A program made the position numbers and the translations under genes. From Bacteroidales bacterium (GTDB taxonomy: Bacteria > Bacteroidota > Bacteroidia > Bacteroidales > UBA932), in NCBI GenBank assembly GCA_017617715.1, contig JAFZVQ010000016.1:1-64000 (forward strand): 64,000 bases of DNA, written 5' to 3'. The stretch's first letter is position 1, and every line of letters starts with the position of its first letter. Below the pieces are notes generated by a model. It did not search any database. It was not told the DNA's origin and saw only the letters and a list, made by a program, of their open reading frames with translations. Shown here piece after piece: positions 17,161 through 23,947 of the stretch.

Positions 17161-17366
17161 AACTGGGGCTCGGACCAAAAAAACGGGAGGGTTGTCATCC
17201 CTTCAAACGAATTCCCCATCGACGAATCCTATTGCAAAGTTATAAAGATTATTTGGATAGACAAGGATTTGCATAAAGAATTCCGGGGCCAGCCATCGCG
17301 AGTCCCGAAAAAAAGGGTCTTGCCGGATGAGACTGGAGTAACGGCAGTCCGGTGTTCAGCAGGCAG

Positions 17367-17476
17367 GCGTGAGCTGGAATATGCTGGTAATCTGTGCTTT
17401 ATGGAAATCCGATTGCGCCGCGCGAGGCAATCGGATATTCGCAACGAGCTTATGGTGAATCACTTGCCACTCACGC
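17367..17476 (-). repeat. 110-bp palindrome-ended element, copy C
   Basis: The same 110-bp layout. The right arm here reads CCACTCACGC instead of CGGCTCACGC. The inner stem is ATCCGATTGC / GCAATCGGAT. It lacks the companion 32-base hairpin that precedes copies A, B, D and E. Confidence 0.8.
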
Positions 17477-17484
17477 AGGGCCAG

Positions 17485-17514
17485 AAAAAACCTCCCGGCC
17501 GGGGAGGTCGGGAG
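17485..17514 (-). terminator. Terminator module between element C and the orphan antitoxin
   Basis: An A-tract plus CCTCCCGGCCGGGGAGG hairpin, read on the minus strand as a GC hairpin followed by six T. It lies about 100 bases past the stop of the small gene at 17612. Confidence 0.65.
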
Positions 17515-17521
17515 GTGTGGG

Positions 17522-17581
17522 TGTCATTCTGAGCGGAGCGAAGAATCTAGATCCTTCGTCGCTACGCTCCTCAGGATGACA
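17522..17581. repeat. Inverted pair of TGTCATTCTGAGC repeats
   Basis: A 27-base copy (17522-17548) is followed at once by a reverse-oriented copy ending CTCAGGATGACA (17550-17581), making a 60-bp imperfect palindrome like a REP doublet. A second such doublet lies at 23886-23946. Confidence 0.8.
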
Positions 17582-17611
17582 AGGGGCTATTTACCGAAAA
17601 TGTCGGATACA

Positions 17612-17815
17612 TCAGAGCAGGATTTGAGCCATCATGTCCTCTGCACTGGATGCACTATACACACGACCGTTTGCTATGTCATCCATAGCCTCGCGATATG
17701 CCTCGTTGTCCAACGGATTGTACTCCGTGTAGGACCAGCCCATCTGTTTGGACAATTTTCGGAAAAACGGCATGTCGCGACGCGGGATGTTAACCCTTAT
17801 TGGATTTGTCATCAT
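17612..17815 (-). CDS. Orphan small antitoxin-like protein
   Basis: A 67-residue protein starting with RVNIPRRDMPFFRKLSKQMGW, a pattern common in short Bacteroidota antitoxins paired with RelE/ParE toxins. The acidic C-terminal part (SSAEDMMAQILL) would be the toxin-binding tail. No toxin gene follows: downstream there are only repeats, a terminator and element C. Two adjacent ATGs (17815 and 17812) are possible starts. It may neutralise a toxin encoded elsewhere or be the remnant of a lost pair. The promoter upstream is nearly identical to that of the orphan nucleotidyltransferase at 19008. Confidence 0.7.
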   Translation of the reverse strand: MMTNPIRVNIPRRDMPFFRKLSKQMGWSYTEYNPLDNEAYREAMDDIANGRVYSASSAEDMMAQILL

Positions 17816-17833
17816 ATCGTTTTATCTTTTTTG

Positions 17834-17865
17834 CAATATTACTCAATTCCGAGAGAACTTCCAAA
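17834..17865 (-). promoter_or_regulatory. Promoter of the orphan antitoxin
   Basis: Minus strand: TTTG (17862-17865), a 20-base spacer and TAATATTG (17834-17841). The region is almost identical to the promoter at 19344-19365, including flanking bases, so it has been duplicated. Confidence 0.65.
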
Positions 17866-17874
17866 CGCGGGGCA

Positions 17875-17906
17875 GAAAAAGCCTCACGGCCGGGGAGGGC
17901 GGGAGG
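17875..17906. repeat. Terminator-like module copy
   Basis: An A-tract plus CCTCACGGCCGGGGAGG hairpin upstream of the orphan antitoxin promoter. A degenerate TGTCATTCTG repeat starts at 17913. The gene-free stretch 17816-18231 holds this, two 32-base hairpins, element D and a terminator. Confidence 0.6.
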
Positions 17907-17949
17907 TGTGGGTGTCATTCTGCGGAGCGAATAATCTCCTCCCCCCCCC

Positions 17950-18033
17950 GGCCGAAGGTCCATCCCCCGGCACCTTCAGCCTTGAAAACCGCCAAAAACA
18001 AGGCCGAAGGTCCAGCGGGAAGCACCTTCGGCC
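17950..18033. repeat. Two 32-base hairpin repeats in tandem
   Basis: Copies at 17950-17981 and 18002-18033. The second has perfect arms GGCCGAAGGT / ACCTTCGGCC. The first combines GGCCGAAGGT with ACCTTCAGCC, leaving one mismatch, as if recombined from two versions. Confidence 0.8.
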
Positions 18034-18060
18034 AGGCCATGCATTCAGAAGGCACAGGAC

Positions 18061-18170
18061 GCGTGAGCTGGAATATGCTGGTAATCTGTGCTTTATGGAA
18101 ATCCGATTGCGCCGCGCGAGGCAATCGGATATTCGCAACGAGCTTATGGTGAATCACTTGCCACTCACGC
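18061..18170 (-). repeat. 110-bp palindrome-ended element, copy D
   Basis: Nearly identical to copy C over the full 110 bp. It lies directly after the terminator of the HEPN/MNT pair (minus strand) and is preceded by a 32-base hairpin. Confidence 0.8.
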
Positions 18171-18177
18171 AGGGCCA

Positions 18178-18212
18178 GAAAAAAACTCCCGGCCGGGGAG
18201 GGTCGGGAGGTT
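18178..18212 (-). terminator. Terminator of the HEPN/MNT operon
   Basis: Minus strand: CCCGACCCTCCCCGGCCGGGAG followed by a run of T, twenty bases past the MNT stop codon. Confidence 0.75.
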
Positions 18213-18231
18213 AGAGGGAGAACGGTTACCG

Positions 18232-18528
18232 CTACACCAACACGCCTGTGTTTAAAACTTCGTAATACAGAGGGGATGGATATCGCTGATCAATAAGGAC
18301 AGGTTCAATCAAAGTGTTCAAATCCCATGTCAGGGCCCAAAGCACGGAAGAGGCTTTGAGGAAATCGCCTTTCACCTCCGGAACTATGACAGCTATGTCT
18401 ATATCACTGTCCGGACGTGCCGTATTGTTACTATACGAGCCAAACAGGTACACGGAAACAGGTCCGAATTCAGCAACGACCCGTTGCTTATACTTGCGGA
18501 CAACGTCTATAACATCGTTTTTACCCAT
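18232..18528 (-). CDS. MNT-type nucleotidyltransferase antitoxin
   Basis: A 98-residue minimal nucleotidyltransferase. The active-site motif is complete: YLFGSYSNNTARPDSDIDIAV (GS, then DxD). In HEPN/MNT toxin-antitoxin systems the MNT partner can inactivate the HEPN protein by adding AMP residues to a tyrosine. The gene overlaps the 3' end of the HEPN gene by 22 bases, so the two are coupled. The ATG at 18528 gives a normal-length MNT protein. A strong terminator follows. Confidence 0.88.
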   Translation of the reverse strand: MGKNDVIDVVRKYKQRVVAEFGPVSVYLFGSYSNNTARPDSDIDIAVIVPEVKGDFLKASSVLWALTWDLNTLIEPVLIDQRYPSPLYYEVLNTGVLV

Positions 18529-18896
18529 TGCTGAATCTCCTTTGTTCGTGAAATAATATCTTTACACCTACTTTCTGTCAAAGACTCTCCTATGGCTTGT
18601 TTATATGACGGATATCGGGCTTCAATATTTAACGGCATCATCTGGCTGACGAAGTTACGTTTTTCAGCATCAAACAGTTGGCCGAGGCCACAACTTTGAG
18701 CCAGATTAATAAGGTTATGGGTGTATGGCGCCGGCTCTGTTTTCTTCTTGCTCCAATATGCTTTGAAAATCTTTTCCAATACTTGATGACACATATAACC
18801 AACATACAACCATCGACCGGTGCGAAACATAGCATCAGCCGTCTCCAGATCATAATCGGATAAATCCACCCAGTATTTTACTATATCCATATCCAT
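18507..18896 (-). CDS. HEPN-domain protein (partner of MNT)
   Basis: A 129-residue all-helical HEPN protein: WVDLSDYDLETADAMF, then the core helix GYMCHQVLEKIFKAYW and the conserved THNLINLA. In toxic HEPN proteins an R-x4-6-H motif forms the RNase site. Here the corresponding C-terminal stretch is EARYPSYKQAIGE, with no suitably placed histidine, so RNase activity may be absent or use other residues. It is first in a two-gene operon with the MNT gene. ATG at 18896 or 18890 are both possible, since the longer frame begins at a TTG. The promoter lies just six bases upstream. Confidence 0.82.
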   Translation of the reverse strand: MDMDIVKYWVDLSDYDLETADAMFRTGRWLYVGYMCHQVLEKIFKAYWSKKKTEPAPYTHNLINLAQSCGLGQLFDAEKRNFVSQMMPLNIEARYPSYKQAIGESLTESRCKDIISRTKEIQQWVKTML

Positions 18897-18902
18897 ACGA
18901 TG

Positions 18903-18934
18903 CAAATGTAGTTAATTAATCTCAACAGAACAAA
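18903..18934 (-). promoter_or_regulatory. Promoter of the HEPN/MNT operon
   Basis: Minus strand: TTTG (18931-18934), a 20-base spacer and TACATTTG (18903-18910), a full consensus match. The -33 TTTG is formed by the A-tract of the neighbouring terminator module. The -7 box ends six bases before the ATG at 18896, predicting a leaderless or nearly leaderless mRNA. Confidence 0.75.
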
Positions 18935-18963
18935 AAAAACCTCCCGCCGGGGAGGGCGGGAGG
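18932..18963. repeat. Terminator-like module copy overlapping the HEPN promoter
   Basis: An A-tract plus CCTCCCGCCGGGGAGG hairpin, followed by a TGTCATTCTGAGC repeat at 18970. On the minus strand it could end transcription of the nucleotidyltransferase gene at 19008. Confidence 0.6.
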
Positions 18964-19007
18964 TGTGGGTGTCATTCTGAGCGGAGCGAAGAATCTTTCT
19001 TCAGCTG

Positions 19008-19328
19008 TTAACGACATAGGCTGATTGCTTCTGATTGAACATTCTTGTAGAATGGGGTAATGCTGCGTTTTGTCCAGTCACCATATGAATAAAGCAGAGG
19101 ATTTATCTGCTCTCCGATGGACCAGCCAAACTTGACAAAAGGATATGCGTATTTATCAAAATCAGCCCCCGTTGCCCTTGAGCCGTTGATTAGTATAAGA
19201 ATATCCCAGTCCGAATCCTCACGCGCGTCTCCTCTGGCGCGAGACCCGAACAACAACGCATCAGCTCCTTGGGGAAGGACTTCATGCGCAATTCTTTTCA
19301 TACCATTAACGACGTCCGTTGGGGTCAT
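19008..19328 (-). CDS. Orphan MNT-type nucleotidyltransferase
   Basis: A 106-residue minimal nucleotidyltransferase with the full catalytic motif ALLFGSRARGDAREDSDWDILIL (GS and DxD) and a C-terminal helical tail (FVKFGWSIGEQINPLLYSY). No HEPN gene lies next to it, because both sides are repeats, so it is either an orphan antitoxin or acts on the HEPN protein at 18507. The ATG at 19328 is chosen over a TTG 18 bases upstream. It differs clearly in sequence from the MNT protein at 18232, so it is not a recent duplicate. Confidence 0.82.
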   Translation of the reverse strand: MTPTDVVNGMKRIAHEVLPQGADALLFGSRARGDAREDSDWDILILINGSRATGADFDKYAYPFVKFGWSIGEQINPLLYSYGDWTKRSITPFYKNVQSEAISLCR

Positions 19329-19343
19329 TTCGTCTCTTTTTTG

Positions 19344-19365
19344 CAATAATACTCAATTACGCGAA
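19344..19365 (-). promoter_or_regulatory. Promoter of the orphan nucleotidyltransferase
   Basis: Minus strand: TTTG (19362-19365), a 20-base spacer and TATTATTG (19344-19351). Nearly identical to the promoter at 17834-17865. Confidence 0.6.
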
Positions 19366-19384
19366 AACTTCCAAACGCGGTGCA

Positions 19385-19415
19385 GAAAAAACCTCCCGGC
19401 CGGGGAGGGCGGGAG
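19385..19415. repeat. Terminator-like module copy
   Basis: An A-tract plus CCTCCCGGCCGGGGAGG hairpin, followed by a truncated TGTCATTCTGAGC repeat (from 19423). The gene-free stretch 19329-19684 holds these, a 32-base hairpin, element E and a terminator. Confidence 0.6.
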
Positions 19416-19448
19416 GTGTGGGTGTCATTCTGAGCGGAGCGAAGACAA

Positions 19449-19480
19449 GGCCGAAGGTCCAGTGGGAAGCACCTTCGGCC
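19449..19480. repeat. 32-base hairpin repeat (companion of element E)
   Basis: Perfect arms GGCCGAAGGT / ACCTTCGGCC. Compared with the copy at 16086, one base pair has changed on both arms (T-A to C-G), keeping the stem. Confidence 0.8.
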
Positions 19481-19507
19481 AGGCCATGCATTCAGAAGGC
19501 AAAGGAT

Positions 19508-19617
19508 GCGTGAGCTGGAATATGCTGGTAATCTGTGCTTTATGGAAAGTCGATTGCACTGCGCGGAGCAATCGGATATCGGTAAGGGGCTTATGGTGAA
19601 GCACTTGCAGCTCACGC
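19508..19617 (-). repeat. 110-bp palindrome-ended element, copy E
   Basis: 110 bp with a perfect 10-bp terminal inverted repeat, GCGTGAGCTG / CAGCTCACGC. The inner stem is shortened to CGATTGC / GCAATCG and its loop differs from copies A-D. It lies just after the terminator of the large lipoprotein gene at 19685. Confidence 0.8.
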
Positions 19618-19624
19618 GGGAGCA

Positions 19625-19656
19625 GAAAAAACCTCCCGGCCGGGGAGGGCGGGAGG
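19625..19656 (-). terminator. Terminator of the 19685-23551 transcription unit
   Basis: Minus strand: CCTCCCGCCCTCCCCGGCCGGGAGG followed by six T, about 30 bases past the stop codon. Confidence 0.75.
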
Positions 19657-19684
19657 TTATATTAAAACAGTAATACCTGAGAGC

Positions 19685-22600
19685 TTATCTTAAACGAGGT
19701 TTGCCATCATTTATAGTATCGGTATTAGTCACGTCCCAAATAGTGGTCGTATTCCAATGGCTATTTATTATGTTCGTGGCACCGTTCTTTGGGTTAGCGG
19801 AATTGTCATATAATTTGCCAGATGCTCCGCCATTTTGACTTGCGGTAAAATTATGACCTCCATCTGTACCATTATTCGTTCCCCAGAAGCCAAGGTCATT
19901 CCAACAAATGCAATAATCAAATGTACAATTAGCTTCAACCTGTCCGAAGAATCCGCCATGATAAGATCCTCCTTTATTGTTCTCATTAATCGTTCCCGAT
20001 GTATAGCAACGGTATACAGCAGTCGGATAAGTGCTTGAACCTTCTCGTACATAACCTATGAAGGCACCCACATTATTAACTTTAGCTTCTTGTTTTATGG
20101 TGGTAGTCGTGTAGCTGTTTTCAACTGTACAATAACGGAGATAACCGACAAAAGAACCTGTGGAACTCCCATATACTGACACTGAAGAGTTAATCACCTT
20201 CGTGCATGAAGTATCCGAGTACAGAGCACCTGCAAAGCCGCCTGTATACTGGTGACCAATTACGTCCACACCATTGACTACACATTTTGTAATATTGCCA
20301 GTATTTCCTCCGCCAGCGTTTCCCCCTCGGCCAAAGAACCCTCCAACATATCTTTGATGAACTGTAGATTCAACCTTGCAATATTTAACCTCGCAGTTCT
20401 TTATCTCTGATGAAAATGATGCAAGCTCGCCGCAAAAGCCGCCAAGAGACAAAACATCTGAGTTTGCCGTACTTTTGACATATGTTTTGGAATTTGAGAC
20501 ACCACCATATTGACAGGTATCATAAGGGACAGTACCTGTTGTATTACCAACAAAACCACCTACCTTTGTCCCGCTTGTTTCAACATTACCGCTTGCTGTG
20601 CATTTTTTAAAGGAACCACCACTAGCATAACCTACAAATCCACCTATACTATCTCCATTTCCCGTAACATTACCACTAGCCTGGCACCAAATCTCATTAT
20701 TATCCTCAAAGGTTCCACCGGCACATTGACCTACAAATCCTCCAACATTCGTAACACCGTCAACCTCGATGGAAGTCGTATTCCCACTCAAAGTGCCCGA
20801 GGCTATATAACCGGCAAATCCACCTATAGAGGACTTAGCCGTTATCTTGTTCCCAGATACAGAACTCATTTTTATGGTTCCGCCATCCAAATAACCGACA
20901 AATCCGCCTGTATAATTGACCGCATTGGAAATAGTGATTCCCGAAACAATACAGCCAGTGGTGTTTCCCACTACCACACTTGCTCCTAGGTATCCAAAAG
21001 CGCCGCCTAAATATCTTTTGTCGTATACTGAGCTTCCGCTCTCAAGTTTGACCGTAGCATTGGTTACATTACAACCATCGAATTGAGCATTCACATTATC
21101 TACTAAGCCGGCAAAACCGCCGATATACTTCTGTGTTGAACCACTATCGGTATTTTTGGGACCTTGAACAGTACCGTCTGTATATGAACAAGAACTGAAT
21201 GATGACGCACCAGAAATACGGCCACAAAAACCGCCAACATTCTCTGCTGTTGCTGTTACATTTCCACTTGCGGAACAATTATTCTCAAAAGTTCCACCAG
21301 CGCAAGAGCCAACGAAGCCGCCAACATTATTTGAACCAGAAACAGGCAAAGATGTGGTATCGTGGCTCAAAGTTCCAGAACCAATATAACCGGCAAAACC
21401 ACCGATACTGCTTATGGCTGATAAGGTAAAACTGGAAGCCGGCGTCACCGAGCAATTACTGATGGCCCCATTTGTAAGATACCCCACAAATCCGCCAGTA
21501 TAATGCTTTCCGTTTGTAATCGTGATACCTTCTACAGTGCAACCGGCCGATTCTCCAATAGTCGCAGAAGCACTAATACCGCCAAATGCACCTCCAACAT
21601 ATCTTGCCGCATCGCTTGCCGATGTCCCTGTCAGGGTCACAGTCGCATTCTTGACATGGCAATCATCAAAGGATGCTGCACCTGTAAGACTTCCCACCAG
21701 TCCTCCGGTGTACCTGATTGTTGCTTCTGCTTCAGCAATATTGGCGGTCCCAGTTACCGTGGCTGTTTCGTTTGTATCAGAGTTCTTTTCAAAAGTACAT
21801 CCGTCGAAATCCGCAGCATCACTAACCCATCCCACAATGCCTCCAACTGTGAGTGCTTTGTTTGAACCAGACACTTTTGTCCCTTTGATATTCACGCCAG
21901 AAATAGTGGCATGCGGATCATCGACCTTTCCGATTAAACCGCCGACATTCTTTCCCGTACCAGTCGTAGAGATCTCTGAATCAATAATATTGATAGTTGA
22001 GATGTTCAACATTCTGTTTGCGCTTACACCAGTAGTATTAACCGATTGGGTCCAGCCAAGGAGTCCACCACAGTCGTTACTGGTTGAAATGCTTGCCCCA
22101 GTAACCGTTACATCAGAAATGCTGATTGAAAACTGGCGAGTAGCATGAGTGCCGATAAGACCGCCAACGGCACCACAGTACTGGCTACCACCGCTAATAG
22201 TAGGTGAAGTTATTGTAACATTGTTAATATTGCAATAATTCAAGGAGGAGTTATTGGAACAAATGTAACCCGTAACAATACCTGTTGCCCTATTTGTACT
22301 TGCTGTTATGGACGCATCTTTAATTTCAAGATGCTGCACTGTTCCATAAAGAATACTAAAGAGTCCGGGATATGAATCACATGAAGTAATTTTCAAGTTG
22401 CTAATCTTTTTATCATTCCCTTCAAAGAAAACGGGGCGAGTACTCGCATTAATCGGGGTCCAGTTTGCAATCCCGGTTAAATCAATGTCATTAATTAGCT
22501 TAAAATAGACAGTAGTACCAACCGCTTTCGCGCCCAGCAATCCATTCACCGAGTCTAACTGGTACTTGTCCCCTATGAGGTATGCTTTCTCTGCGGTGGT

Positions 22601-23551
22601 GCCGTCGCAGGAAGGATTACCGGCGTGGGTGGCAGTTGATCCGCATTTGAGCTTGAGGGCGTTTACCTGGCCAGGGTTAAACGAATTACCATTGGGAATT
22701 TCATAGTAACGGGTATAAACAGAATGAGTGTTGTCTGTGGTGAAGAACTGCACCAGAATGTATGTGCCATTGGGGATGGCTGTAGTTTCTGTCGCAGGAA
22801 GAGTTGCATAAATATTTAAAACGCCATCACTCTCAGCATCTACTAAGGGCTCACCATTCAGGTTAACCGTCAACGTGTTTCCAGAGCCAAAAATATTCAC
22901 GGCAGTATCATCAGCTATTGCCTTCGCTGTAATAACCACTCTACTAACTTTTTCGGTTACCCCGGCAGGCATCTGTGCCCTTAGGCGGAAAACGCTGGAC
23001 TGGGCAAATGATCCACCACCGTGTGAGGATGCCCATGTGCTCGAGAATTCAACATCCTGATAGGTATTAACACCTGTGAGTTTACCACCAAAACGCAGAT
23101 GCTCCGTATTTCCATCAACTGTTTGATCCTGAGTATAAGTGACGGAATCAGCATTAAGATTTGCGCTTCCAACAGGATTGATGGTAATATCATAGCTACT
23201 TGCCGCAACAGCAGTTCCAGCAAATACGGCATCGGTCGTGCCTTCTCCGCTCTGCAGAGTAAATGTTTGCTTGTTGTCGGAATTGCTGGAATCTGCTATG
23301 AGAATCACATCTCCGGTCTGCCATTTCAAATTGATAGCACCATCAGGATTAGAATCCTGTTCCAGACTAACCTTGGTCAGTACCTCGGGAATGGACACTG
23401 AAATTGTGACGAGTTCACCAGAAACAGGGCTTTCCGGAACCTCAGTAGTGTTTGTGTTACCCTGAGGGGTATCGGTGTTGACCTTGTTGCAAGATGCAGC
23501 AAGAACGATAATGGCAAGAATGCCGAAAGCAATAGATGAAAACTTCTTCAT
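19685..23551 (-). CDS. Fimbrillin-like / GLUG beta-helix surface lipoprotein (1288 aa)
   Basis: A lipoprotein (lipobox LAASC, Cys 21). Residues about 45-300 are a fimbrillin-like (Mfa-type) double sandwich with TKVSLEQD and WQTGDVILIADSS. A linker follows with the recurring pattern VYFKLINDIDLTGI and NWTPIN. From about residue 380 to 1230 there is a long right-handed helix of GLUG-type repeats, seen as many GGFVGY or GGFAGY turns about 35-45 residues apart. No enzyme domain is present, so binding or adhesion is likely. It is more A+T-rich than the genes from 27 kb on. It has its own promoter, and a Shine-Dalgarno AGGAGG lies before the ATG, right after the short ORF 23564-23719. The paralogue at 23948 shares its signal peptide and N-terminus. 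Confidence 0.85.
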   Translation of the reverse strand: MKKFSSIAFGILAIIVLAASCNKVNTDTPQGNTNTTEVPESPVSGELVTISVSIPEVLTKVSLEQDSNPDGAINLKWQTGDVILIADSSNSDNKQTFTLQSGEGTTDAVFAGTAVAASSYDITINPVGSANLNADSVTYTQDQTVDGNTEHLRFGGKLTGVNTYQDVEFSSTWASSHGGGSFAQSSVFRLRAQMPAGVTEKVSRVVITAKAIADDTAVNIFGSGNTLTVNLNGEPLVDAESDGVLNIYATLPATETTAIPNGTYILVQFFTTDNTHSVYTRYYEIPNGNSFNPGQVNALKLKCGSTATHAGNPSCDGTTAEKAYLIGDKYQLDSVNGLLGAKAVGTTVYFKLINDIDLTGIANWTPINASTRPVFFEGNDKKISNLKITSCDSYPGLFSILYGTVQHLEIKDASITASTNRATGIVTGYICSNNSSLNYCNINNVTITSPTISGGSQYCGAVGGLIGTHATRQFSISISDVTVTGASISTSNDCGGLLGWTQSVNTTGVSANRMLNISTINIIDSEISTTGTGKNVGGLIGKVDDPHATISGVNIKGTKVSGSNKALTVGGIVGWVSDAADFDGCTFEKNSDTNETATVTGTANIAEAEATIRYTGGLVGSLTGAASFDDCHVKNATVTLTGTSASDAARYVGGAFGGISASATIGESAGCTVEGITITNGKHYTGGFVGYLTNGAISNCSVTPASSFTLSAISSIGGFAGYIGSGTLSHDTTSLPVSGSNNVGGFVGSCAGGTFENNCSASGNVTATAENVGGFCGRISGASSFSSCSYTDGTVQGPKNTDSGSTQKYIGGFAGLVDNVNAQFDGCNVTNATVKLESGSSVYDKRYLGGAFGYLGASVVVGNTTGCIVSGITISNAVNYTGGFVGYLDGGTIKMSSVSGNKITAKSSIGGFAGYIASGTLSGNTTSIEVDGVTNVGGFVGQCAGGTFEDNNEIWCQASGNVTGNGDSIGGFVGYASGGSFKKCTASGNVETSGTKVGGFVGNTTGTVPYDTCQYGGVSNSKTYVKSTANSDVLSLGGFCGELASFSSEIKNCEVKYCKVESTVHQRYVGGFFGRGGNAGGGNTGNITKCVVNGVDVIGHQYTGGFAGALYSDTSCTKVINSSVSVYGSSTGSFVGYLRYCTVENSYTTTTIKQEAKVNNVGAFIGYVREGSSTYPTAVYRCYTSGTINENNKGGSYHGGFFGQVEANCTFDYCICWNDLGFWGTNNGTDGGHNFTASQNGGASGKLYDNSANPKNGATNIINSHWNTTTIWDVTNTDTINDGKPRLR

Positions 23552-23563
23552 ACTTCGCTCCTC

Positions 23564-23719
23564 CTATAAAAAATCTTCACTTTCATCATTAATACTGTTC
23601 ACCGACATTGACTTCAATGCCCCAGTGCTCGCAGCAAGCATCCGCCTTACGGAGATTTCCTTGGTACACGTCGAGGGGGAGACGTATACTTCTTTCATAA
23701 TTGTTTGGTTTTTAGTCAT
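23564..23719 (-). CDS. Short protein preceding a fimbrillin-GLUG lipoprotein (51 aa)
   Basis: A 51-residue frame from ATG 23719 (a second ATG at 23698 is possible). It has a polar start, the motif KEVYVSPS, a middle RRMLAAST and an acidic tail NDESEDFL. There is no signal peptide and no known domain. Its stop lies 12 bases before the lipoprotein ATG and runs into that gene's Shine-Dalgarno. It shares KEVYVSPS with the short ORF at 27164 and the LA(A/S)S stretch with that at 30597, which argues for a real family. Small proteins with this Y-x-x-P / LAAS / acidic-end pattern are found near Bacteroidales surface-protein genes; their role is unknown to me. Confidence 0.65.
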   Translation of the reverse strand: MTKNQTIMKEVYVSPSTCTKEISVRRMLAASTGALKSMSVNSINDESEDFL

Positions 23720-23795
23720 ATAGCTATTGTATTTATTGTTATTCAATTATAGGGTACAATCCGTGCCGAGATAAGCCATCATATATTATAAAATG

Positions 23796-23828
23796 CAAAT
23801 TTACAAAGATTTTATTGCATTAGCAAAA
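23796..23828 (-). promoter_or_regulatory. Promoter of the short ORF / 1288-aa lipoprotein unit
   Basis: Minus strand: TTTTG (23824-23828), a 20-base spacer (23804-23823) and TAAATTTG (23796-23803), a full match to the Bacteroidota consensus. It gives a 5' leader of about 70 bases before the short ORF. A terminator upstream separates this unit from the larger SusCD operon. Confidence 0.75.
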
Positions 23829-23848
23829 TGAGGGGCGCGTAACGCAGA

Positions 23849-23878
23849 AAAAACCTCCCGGCCGGAGGGGCCGGGAGG
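23849..23878 (-). terminator. Terminator at the end of the first SusCD operon
   Basis: An A-tract plus CCTCCCGGCCGGAGGGGCCGGGAGG module, read on the minus strand as hairpin plus T-run, about 70 bases after the stop of the lipoprotein gene at 23948. Confidence 0.7.
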
Positions 23879-23885
23879 TTAGGAG

Positions 23886-23946
23886 TGTCATTCTGAGCGT
23901 CAGCGAAGAATCTGGATCCTTCGTCGCTACGCTCCTCAGGATGACA
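23886..23946. repeat. Inverted pair of TGTCATTCTGAGC repeats
   Basis: A forward copy starting at 23886 is followed by a reversed copy ending CTCAGGATGACA, as at 17522-17581. It lies directly against the stop codon of the lipoprotein gene at 23948. Confidence 0.8.
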
Positions 23947-23947
23947 G

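Noticed and set aside
17941..17949. Run of nine C as a phase-variable tract
   Set aside because: It lies in an intergenic repeat with no reading frame or promoter that it could switch.
14797..19599. Repeated small peptides encoded within the 110-bp elements (shared ELEYAGNLCF stretch)
   Set aside because: They come only from the repeat itself, have variable ends, and the stems co-vary between copies, which supports a nucleic-acid structure rather than a protein.
14799..19617. Integron attC sites
   Set aside because: The array looks cassette-like, but the elements lack the GTTRRRY / RYYYAAC core sites and no tyrosine integrase is in the window.
14662..19660. CRISPR array
   Set aside because: The repeats are unequal, lie hundreds of bases to over a kilobase apart with genes between them, and no Cas gene is present.
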